DNA from: Kuafuiihalomonas sp050331295
Lineage (GTDB): Bacteria > Myxococcota > Kuafuiibacteriia > Kuafuiibacteriales > Kuafuiibacteriaceae
Assembly: GCA_050331295.1 (NCBI GenBank)
Contig: JBHJGZ010000001.1
Span: 372,001-436,000 of the forward strand
DNA length: 64,000 nucleotides
Direction: 5' to 3'
Below the pieces are notes generated by a model. It did not search any database and was not told the DNA's origin. It saw only the letters and a program-made list of their open reading frames with translations. Each line of letters starts with the position of its first letter. Position 1 is the first letter of the stretch. The position numbers and the translations under genes were made by a program. Positions 17,225 through 24,460 of the stretch are shown here, piece by piece.

Positions 17225-18706
17225 ATGCGTAGGGCCGTCGTCTGGTTTCGCAACGACCTTCGGGTGCACGATCATCAGCCGCTGCGGCGCGCGGTCCAGC
17301 AGGCAGACGAGGTGGTTCCGTTGTTCGTGGTGGACCCGCGGCTATGGGAGGACGACCGCTGGACGGGGCGTCCGAGGATGGCCAGCCATCGGGCGCGATT
17401 CTGGTTGGAATCGGTAGCGGACCTTCGTCGGACCTTCCGGCGTCTGGGCGGCGACCTTCTGATCCGTCGGGGTGTTCCAAGAGACGTGGTGCCGGAGGTG
17501 GCCAGAGCGTTCGGAGCGGATGTCGTTCACGTCCATGAAGAGACGTGTGAAGAGGAGCGCCGAGACGAACAGGCGGTTCGGAGCGCGCTGGAGGCGAACG
17601 GGCAGACCCTGCGCACCGCCTTCGGGAGCGCGCTCCTTCATCGCGACGACCTCCCGTTTCCCGTCCCCGAACTGCCCGAGGTCTTCACTCAATTCAGGCG
17701 CGAAGTGGAGCGCGCGTGGAGCGTGCGCGACCCGAAGGCGCCCCCCGAAGCCGTGTCCGTGCCGGCTCTCCAGGAACCGGGTGAATTGCCGTCGCTCGAT
17801 GAGCTGCGGCTCGACGACGACGCCGTGGACCCGAGGTCGGTGATGGTCTTTCGGGGAGGCGAATCGGAAGGTCTTCGCCGTCTTCGCGACTACGTGTTCG
17901 AAGCGGATGCCTTGCGCACCTACAAGGAGACGCGGAATGACCTGCTCGAGCCCAACGAGTCCTCGAAGCTTTCGCCGTGGCTGGCCCTCGGATGTCTTTC
18001 TCCTCGAACCGTGTACGCCGAGGTCCAGCGCTACGAAGCCGAGCGTGTCGCCAACGACTCGACCTACTGGCTGGTGTTCGAACTCCTGTGGCGGGACTAC
18101 TTCAAGTTCCTGGCCCTGAAGGAAGGACGGGCGCTCTTCGAGCTGCGGGGAGTGGGCCAGCGCATGCACCGCTGGCAGCGAGACCGGGGCCTGTTCCAGG
18201 CGTGGGCCGACGGCTGCACCGGCTTTCCGTTCGTGGACGCGTTCATGCGAGAGCTCAAGGCCACCGGTTTCATGTCCAACCGCGGGAGGCAAAACGTCGC
18301 ATCGTTTCTCGCCAAGACGCTGCAAGTCGACTGGCGATGGGGCGCCGCTTACTTCGAGGCCCACCTCTTGGATTACGACGTGGCTTCGAACTGGGGCAAT
18401 TGGCAGTACGTGGCCGGGGTGGGCACCGACCCGAGGGACCGGATCTTCAACGTGGTCAAGCAGGGCCGAGATTACGACCCGGACGGCGCGTTCGTGAAGA
18501 AGTGGCTTCCGGAGCTGCAAGCGCTTCACGGCGATGCGGTCCATACTCCTTGGCACGCCGACGCACCGGGTTATCCGGGCCCGGTGGTGGATCCGAGCCG
18601 GGCGTTCCTTCCCGCCAAATCGGCGCGCCGATCAAAAAGCGGGCGGTCCGGCGCCCGATCCAATCGGCCCAAAGGGGGAAACGGGAATGGTCGCCGCCGA
18701 CTATGA
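17225..18706 (+). CDS. DASH-type cryptochrome / photolyase
   Basis: A flavoprotein of the photolyase/cryptochrome superfamily, 493 residues. The N-terminal Rossmann domain begins AVVWFRNDLRVHDHQPL, the classic start. In the FAD-binding domain, SSKLSPWLALGCLSPRTVY, MRELKATGFMSNRGRQNVASF and DYDVASNWGNWQYVAGVG are typical of the DASH subfamily. DASH proteins repair cyclobutane dimers in single-stranded DNA and bind FAD plus a folate antenna. The last 30 residues form an Arg/Lys/Gly-rich basic tail that could contact nucleic acid. Its stop overlaps the convergent LOG gene by six bases. Confidence 0.94.
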   Translation: MRRAVVWFRNDLRVHDHQPLRRAVQQADEVVPLFVVDPRLWEDDRWTGRPRMASHRARFWLESVADLRRTFRRLGGDLLIRRGVPRDVVPEVARAFGADVVHVHEETCEEERRDEQAVRSALEANGQTLRTAFGSALLHRDDLPFPVPELPEVFTQFRREVERAWSVRDPKAPPEAVSVPALQEPGELPSLDELRLDDDAVDPRSVMVFRGGESEGLRRLRDYVFEADALRTYKETRNDLLEPNESSKLSPWLALGCLSPRTVYAEVQRYEAERVANDSTYWLVFELLWRDYFKFLALKEGRALFELRGVGQRMHRWQRDRGLFQAWADGCTGFPFVDAFMRELKATGFMSNRGRQNVASFLAKTLQVDWRWGAAYFEAHLLDYDVASNWGNWQYVAGVGTDPRDRIFNVVKQGRDYDPDGAFVKKWLPELQALHGDAVHTPWHADAPGYPGPVVDPSRAFLPAKSARRSKSGRSGARSNRPKGGNGNGRRRL

Positions 18707-19282
18707 CTCCCAGAAATGCAGCGCCTTCCAGAGCGCATCGAGCTCCGATTCCGCCACCAGGCGGGGCATGGTCTCGGTCTGGATGAAACCTTCGGTCGCC
18801 TGATGGCGGATGAACTCGATGAGTCCATCGAAGAAGCCGTTCACGTTGAAGAAGGCGACCGGCTTTTTGTGCAAACCAAGTTGCGACCACGTCAGGATCT
18901 CGAACGTTTCATCCAGGGTCCCGAGTCCCCCGGGCATGGCGACGAATGCGTCGCCCAGACGCTCCATTTCCGCCTTGCGGTCGTGCATGCTCTCGGTGAC
19001 TCGAAGGTCCGTCACTTCGAGGAGCGCGACTTCCCGCTGGACCAGAAAGCCCGGAATCACGCCGACCACTTTGCCCCCGGCCTCCATGGCGGCGCGGGCG
19101 GCGATGCCCATCAGGCCCACCGATCCCCCACCGTACACGAGGGCAACGTCGCGTCGCGCCAGAAAGCGCCCGAAGGCCTCGGCCGCCTCGGCGTAGCGAG
19201 GGTCCGCGCCCATGCCCGATCCACAAAAGAGCACGACAGATTGAATCGACTGCCCCACGGATGAAAGATTCATCCCCGTCAT
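18701..19282 (-). CDS. LOG family protein (TIGR00730 Rossmann fold)
   Basis: A 193-residue protein of the lysine-decarboxylase-like/LOG family. PGGLGTLDE (117-125) is the active-site motif that hydrolyses nucleoside monophosphates to base plus ribose 5-phosphate, as in cytokinin-activating LOG. YGGGSVGLMG (50-59) binds the phosphate and MHDRKAEM (99-106) is also conserved. In bacteria the role is probably nucleotide salvage or clearance of damaged nucleotides. The ATG at 19282 shares bases with the divergent DUF2237 ATG at 19281. An alternative ATG at 19273 is in frame. Confidence 0.93.
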   Translation of the reverse strand: MTGMNLSSVGQSIQSVVLFCGSGMGADPRYAEAAEAFGRFLARRDVALVYGGGSVGLMGIAARAAMEAGGKVVGVIPGFLVQREVALLEVTDLRVTESMHDRKAEMERLGDAFVAMPGGLGTLDETFEILTWSQLGLHKKPVAFFNVNGFFDGLIEFIRHQATEGFIQTETMPRLVAESELDALWKALHFWES

Positions 19283-19667
19283 GACAGATGTGCAACCGGC
19301 AAAGAACGTTCTCGGAACACTCCTTCAAGCGTGCGGGCATGACCCGCTGACGGGATTCTATCGCGACGGCTGCTGCCACACCGGCCCCGATGATCGAGGG
19401 CTTCACGTGGTCTGTGCGCGGGTCCATCAGACGTTTCTCGAGTTCAGCCGCGAGCGCGGGAACGATCTCACCACACCGAATCCCACGTTTGGTTTCGCCG
19501 GCCTCAAGCCGGGAGACCGATGGTGCTTGTGCGCAGCCCGGTGGAAGGAAGCCTACGAGGCGGGCTGCGCCCCGCCGGTGGTGCTTTCGTCGACCCACGA
19601 AAAGGCGCTGGAAGTGGTGGGCCTGGACGCTCTGCTTCAGCATGCAGACGATGCCGAGCGGGCCTGA
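19281..19667 (+). CDS. DUF2237 protein (cytoplasmic paralogue)
   Basis: A 128-residue DUF2237 protein without signal peptide. The same blocks as the paralogue at 16547-17011 are visible: DPLTGFYRDGCCHTGPDDRG, LHVVCARV, FLEFSRERGNDL, GDRWCLCAARWKEAYEAG and STHEKALEVV. The invariant cysteines in CLCA and VCA suggest a metal or redox role, but none is established. Its start codon overlaps that of the divergent LOG gene, leaving no intergenic space, so its promoter must lie inside the LOG coding sequence. The 3' end overlaps the thioredoxin-like gene by 17 bases. Confidence 0.92.
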   Translation: MTDVQPAKNVLGTLLQACGHDPLTGFYRDGCCHTGPDDRGLHVVCARVHQTFLEFSRERGNDLTTPNPTFGFAGLKPGDRWCLCAARWKEAYEAGCAPPVVLSSTHEKALEVVGLDALLQHADDAERA

Positions 19668-20142
19668 CGTGCTGCTCGGGGCGTCATCCGTTTGGGTGGC
19701 CGCGATGACTGCGGCCGCGCCGGCTCCGGTCGCCATCTCGGACCAGGTCTTGGCGGAGTATCCGATCTGGAGAACGCGGTACGGCCGCGTCGAGCCGAAT
19801 CCAGAGCGGGTCTCGGCGGTCCAGAGGGCGCCGGAGGACATCGAGCTCATTATCTTCTTCGGGACGTGGTGCTCGGACAGCCTGCGAGAAGTCCCGCTTG
19901 CCTGGAAGGCCCTTCGACACGCGCCCTTCACGGTGAAGAACGTCCGGGTGGACCGCTCGAAGCGAGGGCCGGACGTCGACGCCGCCGTCGACTTGCGCTA
20001 CGTCCCCACGTTCATCGTGCGCCGAGGCGGTAAGGAGCTCGGACGCATCGTGGAGTCTCCGCAGGGCGACTTGCTCGGCGACCTTTTGGCGATCATCGAG
20101 GGCGAAAAGACGGGGACCGTCTCGGGTCGCTTCGACCTGTGA
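19651..20142 (+). CDS. Thioredoxin-fold protein with single active-site Cys
   Basis: About 163 residues. The segment IELIIFFGTWCSDSLREVPLAW matches the active-site region of thioredoxin-like proteins, but the usual CxxC is WCSDS, with only one cysteine. Further on, VRVDRSKRGPDV and YVPTFIVRRGGKELGRIVESP contain the cis-Pro loop (VPT). The N-terminus is hydrophobic and may be a signal peptide. The start is uncertain between ATG 19651 and GTG 19669; the first overlaps the DUF2237 gene and suggests co-translation. A monothiol or peroxidase-type activity is possible. Confidence 0.8.
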   Translation: MPSGPDVLLGASSVWVAAMTAAAPAPVAISDQVLAEYPIWRTRYGRVEPNPERVSAVQRAPEDIELIIFFGTWCSDSLREVPLAWKALRHAPFTVKNVRVDRSKRGPDVDAAVDLRYVPTFIVRRGGKELGRIVESPQGDLLGDLLAIIEGEKTGTVSGRFDL

Positions 20143-20180
20143 ACCTGCCCCGGGGCGAGCCCGGTGTGGGGCGAGGAACT

Positions 20181-20864
20181 TCAGAGTGCGTAGGCCACGC
20201 CGGCCTGGAACTTGAAGCCGAACCCGGTGTTTCCGAAGTCACCGACGCCGATGTGTGGACCGAGCTTCAGGTCGCCGGTGATGGCCAGGTTCTCGAGAAC
20301 CTCGTACTCCACCATCGGGCCGAACAAGATCGGGACTACCGCGAACGTCACGCTGCTGAAGTAGATGGTCAGCGGGATCTCGACCCCGCCGCCCACGATC
20401 AGCTGCGGATCCGCCTTGTATCCGACGTGCACACCGGAATGGAGCAGAAGCGCGAAGGACTCGTCCTGGTTGACGGTCGTGCCTCCCTCATCGAAGTCGA
20501 AGCTCACGCCACCGGTATCGATCCCGATGCCGATGCCCGGGGTGAACTCGGTTCCGATGACGATTTTGTTCTTCTCGCTCAGCACCAGCTTGATGGGTGC
20601 GCCGGCCGCGAGGGTGACGGTGCCCGGTACGCTGTCGGTGATGCGGTAGAACAAGCCGAGGTCGAGGATGAACTCTCCGCCGATGGAGAACTGAGGGCTA
20701 AAGGGATAGAGATAGGAGGCGCGGGGCAGTCCAGAGTAGCCGAGTTCGCCGGCCACGGTGGGACGATCCGGGCTTCCGAACAATGTGCCGCCGGTGGCCC
20801 AAGCGGCGTTGAGGGGTGCCGCGAACAGCGCGGCGCTCAGTGAACAGATCGCAAGCTTCTTCAT
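20181..20864 (-). CDS. Predicted outer-membrane beta-barrel protein
   Basis: A 227-residue protein with a clear signal peptide (MKKLAICSLSAALFAAPLNA, cleavage near WATG). The rest alternates polar and hydrophobic residues in glycine-rich strands (GGEFILDLGLFYRI, TPGIGIGIDTGGVSFDF, VHVGYKADPQLIVGGGVEI, GFGFKFQAGVAYAL), typical of a small outer-membrane barrel. I do not recognise the family. The start ATG follows GGAGGGAGACCAACC, a strong ribosome site. It stands alone, with a 14-base palindrome upstream. Confidence 0.75.
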   Translation of the reverse strand: MKKLAICSLSAALFAAPLNAAWATGGTLFGSPDRPTVAGELGYSGLPRASYLYPFSPQFSIGGEFILDLGLFYRITDSVPGTVTLAAGAPIKLVLSEKNKIVIGTEFTPGIGIGIDTGGVSFDFDEGGTTVNQDESFALLLHSGVHVGYKADPQLIVGGGVEIPLTIYFSSVTFAVVPILFGPMVEYEVLENLAITGDLKLGPHIGVGDFGNTGFGFKFQAGVAYAL

Positions 20865-20918
20865 GGTTGGTCTCCCTCCGAAAAGGTCGGCGGACGCTAG
20901 CGGGTTCCCACCACCGAG

Positions 20919-20932
20919 GAAAGGGCCCTTTC
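20919..20932. promoter_or_regulatory. Perfect 14-bp palindrome upstream of outer-membrane gene
   Basis: GAAAGGGCCCTTTC is exactly self-complementary. It lies 55 bases upstream of the outer-membrane protein start and 42 bases after the stop of the sulfite-exporter-like gene, whose transcript runs towards it. It could be an operator or the stem of a terminator; there is no T-run. Confidence 0.35.
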
Positions 20933-20974
20933 GGTCGGATTGTGCGGTTGTTGCAAGAAGGCCTCAGCCCGCGC

Positions 20975-21766
20975 TCACTCCAGCCATTTGAGGGTGATGG
21001 TCACCACGGCCATCACCAGGACCAGGACCCCGAAAGCTCTTCGCAGCTGGGGGCCGGGCACCTTCCCGGCGAATGCGGTGCCCACCCATGCCCCCACCAT
21101 CGCGGTGACCACCACGAATCCGGTCAGCCGTACGTCCAGCTCCGTCTCGCCCGCGTGCCCGGCATACCCAGACATGGCGTTGAGGGTCAGGATCATCAGG
21201 CTGGTGGCGACGGCCTCGGGCATCAACAGACCTCCAAACAGGACCAGCGACGGCACGATCATGAAGCCGCCCCCGGCGCCGATGAGGCCGGTGACGCTCC
21301 CCATCAGCAGGCCGATCAGTCCGATCCGAAAAAACGACGGGCGCGCAGCCCCCGGGGGGGACGCCGTCGACCCTTCGGCCGGGTTCGAGCCGGGCTCCGG
21401 GCGGGACGGCGGGCGCCGTGGACGCAGCATCATCACCCCGGTCACCAGCATCATGGCGACGAACGCGCCCAAGAGCACGTCGCTCGGAATCAGCCCCGCA
21501 ACCCGACCGCCCACGTAGGCGCCGACCATGGAGACGGCGCCGAACACGGCGCCGATGGCCCAGCGCACCCGACCGGCTCGGGCGTGTCGAAAGAGGGCAA
21601 AGGCACTGGTCAACGACACCACCAGCAACGAGGTGGCGATGGATTCCCGGGTGTCGAGCCCGGCCAAGAAGATCAAGATGGGCACCGTCAGGATCGAGCC
21701 GCCGCCGCCCAGCAGGCCGACGACGATGCCCATTCCAAAGGAAGCCAGGCCGACGAGGACCGACAC
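20975..21766 (-). CDS. TauE/SafE family sulfite/anion exporter
   Basis: A 263-residue inner-membrane protein with about eight helices in two repeated halves. Each half opens with the family's glycine-rich motif: GLLGGGGSILTVPILIF near the N-terminus and GLIGAGGGFMIVPSLVLFGG after a Pro/Ser-rich cytoplasmic loop (about 117-142). Members export sulfite, sulfoacetate or related organosulfur anions. It lies 53 bases downstream of the persulfide dioxygenase gene on the same strand. Export of the sulfite that enzyme makes is therefore a natural inferred role. Confidence 0.9.
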   Translation of the reverse strand: MSVLVGLASFGMGIVVGLLGGGGSILTVPILIFLAGLDTRESIATSLLVVSLTSAFALFRHARAGRVRWAIGAVFGAVSMVGAYVGGRVAGLIPSDVLLGAFVAMMLVTGVMMLRPRRPPSRPEPGSNPAEGSTASPPGAARPSFFRIGLIGLLMGSVTGLIGAGGGFMIVPSLVLFGGLLMPEAVATSLMILTLNAMSGYAGHAGETELDVRLTGFVVVTAMVGAWVGTAFAGKVPGPQLRRAFGVLVLVMAVVTITLKWLE

Positions 21767-21819
21767 CCGAGGACCCTATCGGAGCACCCGGCGCCTGACG
21801 AGGTTCGCCGGTGTGGGGC

Positions 21820-22848
21820 TCAGTCTTTCGCGATCTCTTTTGCGACCGGACGATGGGCTAAATTCCATGCCAGCATGCCGCCTTCCATGTTGGTGACGTC
21901 GGTGAAGCCGAGGGCTCGAAGGAGCGTCGCGCCTTTCCCGGAGCGATTGCCCGAGCGGCAGATGACGAGGATCGGCGTCTTTCGGTCCCAATCGGAGGCG
22001 GCGGCTTTCAGGGTGCCGAGGGGAACCAGCTCGGCGCCCGGAACGTGACCCAGACTTCCCGTGAACTCATCGGGCTCGCGCACATCGACGAGCCGGTACC
22101 GCGTGATGTCCACCGCCCGGGCGGCGGCGCGAGCATAGTCGACCGCATCGGAACAGATCGACGAACCGGCGGTGCCGCAAGCGAGATTGGCGGGTACCGC
22201 CACATCCATCATCTTCGGGTCCGGCAAGCGGAGGTTGCCCATCAACGCGACGTATTCATCGACGTCGGACACCTGAAGGCGTGGGTTGAACGCTCGCTCA
22301 CGCCCGATGGTGGAGTGCGTCTGGCCCCGATAATCGTGACCCGGAAACACCAGGGTCTCGTCCGGAAGCTCGAGGAGAACGTTGAACAACGAGTCGTACT
22401 GAGCGCGCGGATCGCCGTTCTGAAAGTCGGTCCGCCCGGTTCCATTGATGAGAAGGGTGTCGCCGGTGAAGACCCGGTCCGACATCAAGAAGCAATACGA
22501 ATCGTCGGTGTGACCCGGCGTGTACAGGGCAGACAAGGTGAGGCCCTCCACCTCGATCCGGTCTCCATCTTTGACCGTTTCGCTGACGCAGCTGGCTCGG
22601 CTCTGCTGGCCCATCACCGTGACGCAGTCGGTCCGCGCCCGAAGCTCCCCGAGGCCCGTGACGTGGTCGGCGTGCACGTGGGTATCGATGGCGCGGACCA
22701 GACGTAGGCCGTGGGCCTCGATGCGCTCCAGGTACGTGGGCACATGCTTCAGGACAGGGTCGATGAGGATGGCCTCTCCGCCGGGTTGGGCAGCCAGCAG
22801 ATAGGTATAGGTGCTCGACGCGGGGTCGAAGAGCTGCTCGAAGATCAT
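21820..22848 (-). CDS. Persulfide dioxygenase-rhodanese fusion (ETHE1-like)
   Basis: A 342-residue two-domain enzyme. The N-terminal metallo-beta-lactamase fold begins MIFEQLFDPASSTYTYLL and contains THVHADH, TPGHTD and GRTDFQNGD, matching ETHE1-type persulfide dioxygenases, which oxidise glutathione persulfide to sulfite at a mononuclear iron. The C-terminal rhodanese domain (about 250-335) ends in the active loop ICRSGNRSG, with the catalytic cysteine, and moves sulfane sulfur between sulfite/thiosulfate and thiols. The ATG at 22848 follows GAAGGCGG. A divergent regulator with clustered cysteines and a downstream exporter complete a sulfide-detoxification module. Confidence 0.94.
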   Translation of the reverse strand: MIFEQLFDPASSTYTYLLAAQPGGEAILIDPVLKHVPTYLERIEAHGLRLVRAIDTHVHADHVTGLGELRARTDCVTVMGQQSRASCVSETVKDGDRIEVEGLTLSALYTPGHTDDSYCFLMSDRVFTGDTLLINGTGRTDFQNGDPRAQYDSLFNVLLELPDETLVFPGHDYRGQTHSTIGRERAFNPRLQVSDVDEYVALMGNLRLPDPKMMDVAVPANLACGTAGSSICSDAVDYARAAARAVDITRYRLVDVREPDEFTGSLGHVPGAELVPLGTLKAAASDWDRKTPILVICRSGNRSGKGATLLRALGFTDVTNMEGGMLAWNLAHRPVAKEIAKD

Positions 22849-22893
22849 GAACACCGCCTTCGCAAAAACGGGACCATGCTCCGACGGGCCCGT

Positions 22894-22937
22894 GTTTCAT
22901 ATGTTTCAGCTTGCGCAACACGTTTCACCATGTCTCA
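22894..22937. promoter_or_regulatory. Repeated GTTTCA sites around TTGCGCAA, candidate operator
   Basis: GTTTCA occurs at 22894, 22903 and 22922 and GTCTCA at 22932. They form two pairs spaced 9 and 10 bases, on either side of the perfect palindrome TTGCGCAA at 22911-22918. The cluster lies in the divergent region between the dioxygenase gene and its probable regulator, and is the natural binding site for that regulator. Confidence 0.5.
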
Positions 22938-22955
22938 GATCTTTTGGCAACCGCG

Positions 22956-24266
22956 ATGGACGCCCACTTCGAAACGCTGACCAAGCTCTATCCCCATGAC
23001 GCCATCTTCGTGGTGGATGGGGACCGCAAGATCCGGTTTTGGAGCGAGGGCGCCACCCGACTGCTGGGTTTCGAGGCGAACGAAGTACTGGGGGAGCACT
23101 GCCTGAAGGCCAATCGATGCAGCAATTGCCTGCGCGGGTGCGGCATGGCGGAGCTCGGCACCGTCGGCGACGTCCCTTTGGTGATGTTTCGTCGCGACGG
23201 CCAGAAGGTGCGGGTCTTGAAGACGGCCCAGGCTTTTTGGGGTCCCGACGGGACGTTTCAGGGCGGCGTCGAGGTTCTTCGGCCCGACCCGTCGGCTCCC
23301 AGTCACTTCAGCGACACCACCATGTTTCACGGCATGGTCAGTCGGAGCGATTCGATGCGGGCCCTGTTTCAGGTCATCCAGCAGGTGGCGGAGAGTGACG
23401 CGGCCGTGGTCGTCACCGGGGAAATCGGCAGCGGCAAGGAGTTGGCGGCCCGCGCAGTCCATGCCGTCTCTCGCCGAAGTTCCGGCGCCTTCGTCGTGGT
23501 CAACTGCGCCGCCCTGACGCCGCACATGGCAGAGAGCACGTTGTTCGGGCACCGGGAAGGAGCCTTCCCGGGCGCATCCGCGAACCGCGACGGATTCTTC
23601 GTCGAGGCGGACGGCGGCACGCTGTTTTTGGACGACGTGACCGCTTTGGACCTCGAGATCCAGGGGAAGCTGCTTCGGGTGCTGGAAGACGGTGAGGTGC
23701 GTCCAGTGGGGGCCGACGATCCACGGACCGTGAACGTCCGGGTGGTAGCGGGCACGACGCGCCACCTCGCGGAGGTGGTGGAGGCGGGCGCCTTCCGAGA
23801 GGACCTCATGTTTCGCCTCCGGGTGGTGCCCATCGACCTTCCGCCTCTTCGCAACCGATCCAGCGACATCGAGCCGTTGCTGTGGCGGTTCCTGGGTGAA
23901 GAAGCGGACCGAGGGAGCCGGGCGGTGACCGAGGTGGAACCGGACGCGATGCGGGCGCTGTTCGAGTACCGGTGGCCCGGCAATGTGCGGGAGCTTCGAA
24001 ACGTGGTGCAATACGCTTGCGCGGTGGGCAGTGGCCACCGGCTTTCGCTGCGGGAACTGCCGGCGGAGCTCCGCCGACACCGTGGAAGCGGGGAGGGCGT
24101 GCCGCGCGATGACCTGCCGACCCCGCCGACCGAGTCGGACACCGAGCGACAACGGATCTTGTGGGCGCTTTCGCAGCAACCCCATGACCTCGAGGCCGCG
24201 TCCCGCCTGCTCGGGATCAGTCGCGCCACCTTTTGGCGTCGCCGGAAGAAGTACGGCCTGGCCTAA
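22956..24266 (+). CDS. PAS/AAA+/Fis regulator with altered sigma-54 loop
   Basis: A 436-residue NtrC-type regulator. The N-terminal PAS-like sensor carries four clustered cysteines (C49, C55, C58, C62 in EHCLKANRCSNCLRGCG). The AAA+ domain has Walker A GEIGSGKE, Walker B LFLDDV (223-228) and the RWPGNVRELRN motif. The C-terminus is a Fis-type helix-turn-helix (LEAASRLLGISRATFWRR). The sigma-54 contact loop reads GAFPGA (202-207) instead of GAFTGA, and the Walker B acidic pair is Asp-Asp rather than Asp-Glu. I prefer ATG 22956; a TTG at 22911 would place the repeat sites inside the gene. By position it resembles FisR, the sulfane-sulfur sensor controlling persulfide dioxygenases. Confidence 0.9.
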   Translation: MDAHFETLTKLYPHDAIFVVDGDRKIRFWSEGATRLLGFEANEVLGEHCLKANRCSNCLRGCGMAELGTVGDVPLVMFRRDGQKVRVLKTAQAFWGPDGTFQGGVEVLRPDPSAPSHFSDTTMFHGMVSRSDSMRALFQVIQQVAESDAAVVVTGEIGSGKELAARAVHAVSRRSSGAFVVVNCAALTPHMAESTLFGHREGAFPGASANRDGFFVEADGGTLFLDDVTALDLEIQGKLLRVLEDGEVRPVGADDPRTVNVRVVAGTTRHLAEVVEAGAFREDLMFRLRVVPIDLPPLRNRSSDIEPLLWRFLGEEADRGSRAVTEVEPDAMRALFEYRWPGNVRELRNVVQYACAVGSGHRLSLRELPAELRRHRGSGEGVPRDDLPTPPTESDTERQRILWALSQQPHDLEAASRLLGISRATFWRRRKKYGLA

Positions 24267-24460
24267 GAGGCGCGGCGCTTCTCGGCGTTCCGGAGGGCTC
24301 TGCGCAGCCGGCGGCTAGCCGTGGCGTTGGGCGTTTCCTCGGGCCCGCGTCCCCGCATCCGAGGCCGAGGCAGCGTGCGACCCGAGAGGCGCAGCGCGAC
24401 GTAGGCGGCGGCCAAGCCGGCCACCGCGATGGACAGAAACTCCTGCACCTCTGCGCTCAT
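24263..24460 (-). CDS. Small FeoB-linked membrane protein
   Basis: A 65-residue protein with one N-terminal membrane helix (FLSIAVAGLAAAYVALRLSG) and a basic, Arg-rich cytoplasmic tail. Its ATG overlaps the feoB stop as ATGA, so it is translationally coupled to feoB. Small single-helix proteins often follow feoB in bacteria, usually Cys-rich; this one has no cysteine. It probably assists or stabilises the iron channel, but this is inference from position. The stop overlaps the end of the convergent regulator gene by four bases. Confidence 0.7.
   Translation of the reverse strand: MSAEVQEFLSIAVAGLAAAYVALRLSGRTLPRPRMRGRGPEETPNATASRRLRRALRNAEKRRAS

Noticed and set aside
22862..22876. Sigma-54-like promoter (TGGTCCC-N4-TTGC on the minus strand) before the persulfide dioxygenase gene
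   Set aside because: The GG/GC spacing is right, but transcription would begin about two bases before the ATG at 22848, leaving no room for the GAAGG ribosome site. The nearby regulator also lacks the GAFTGA loop needed for sigma-54.
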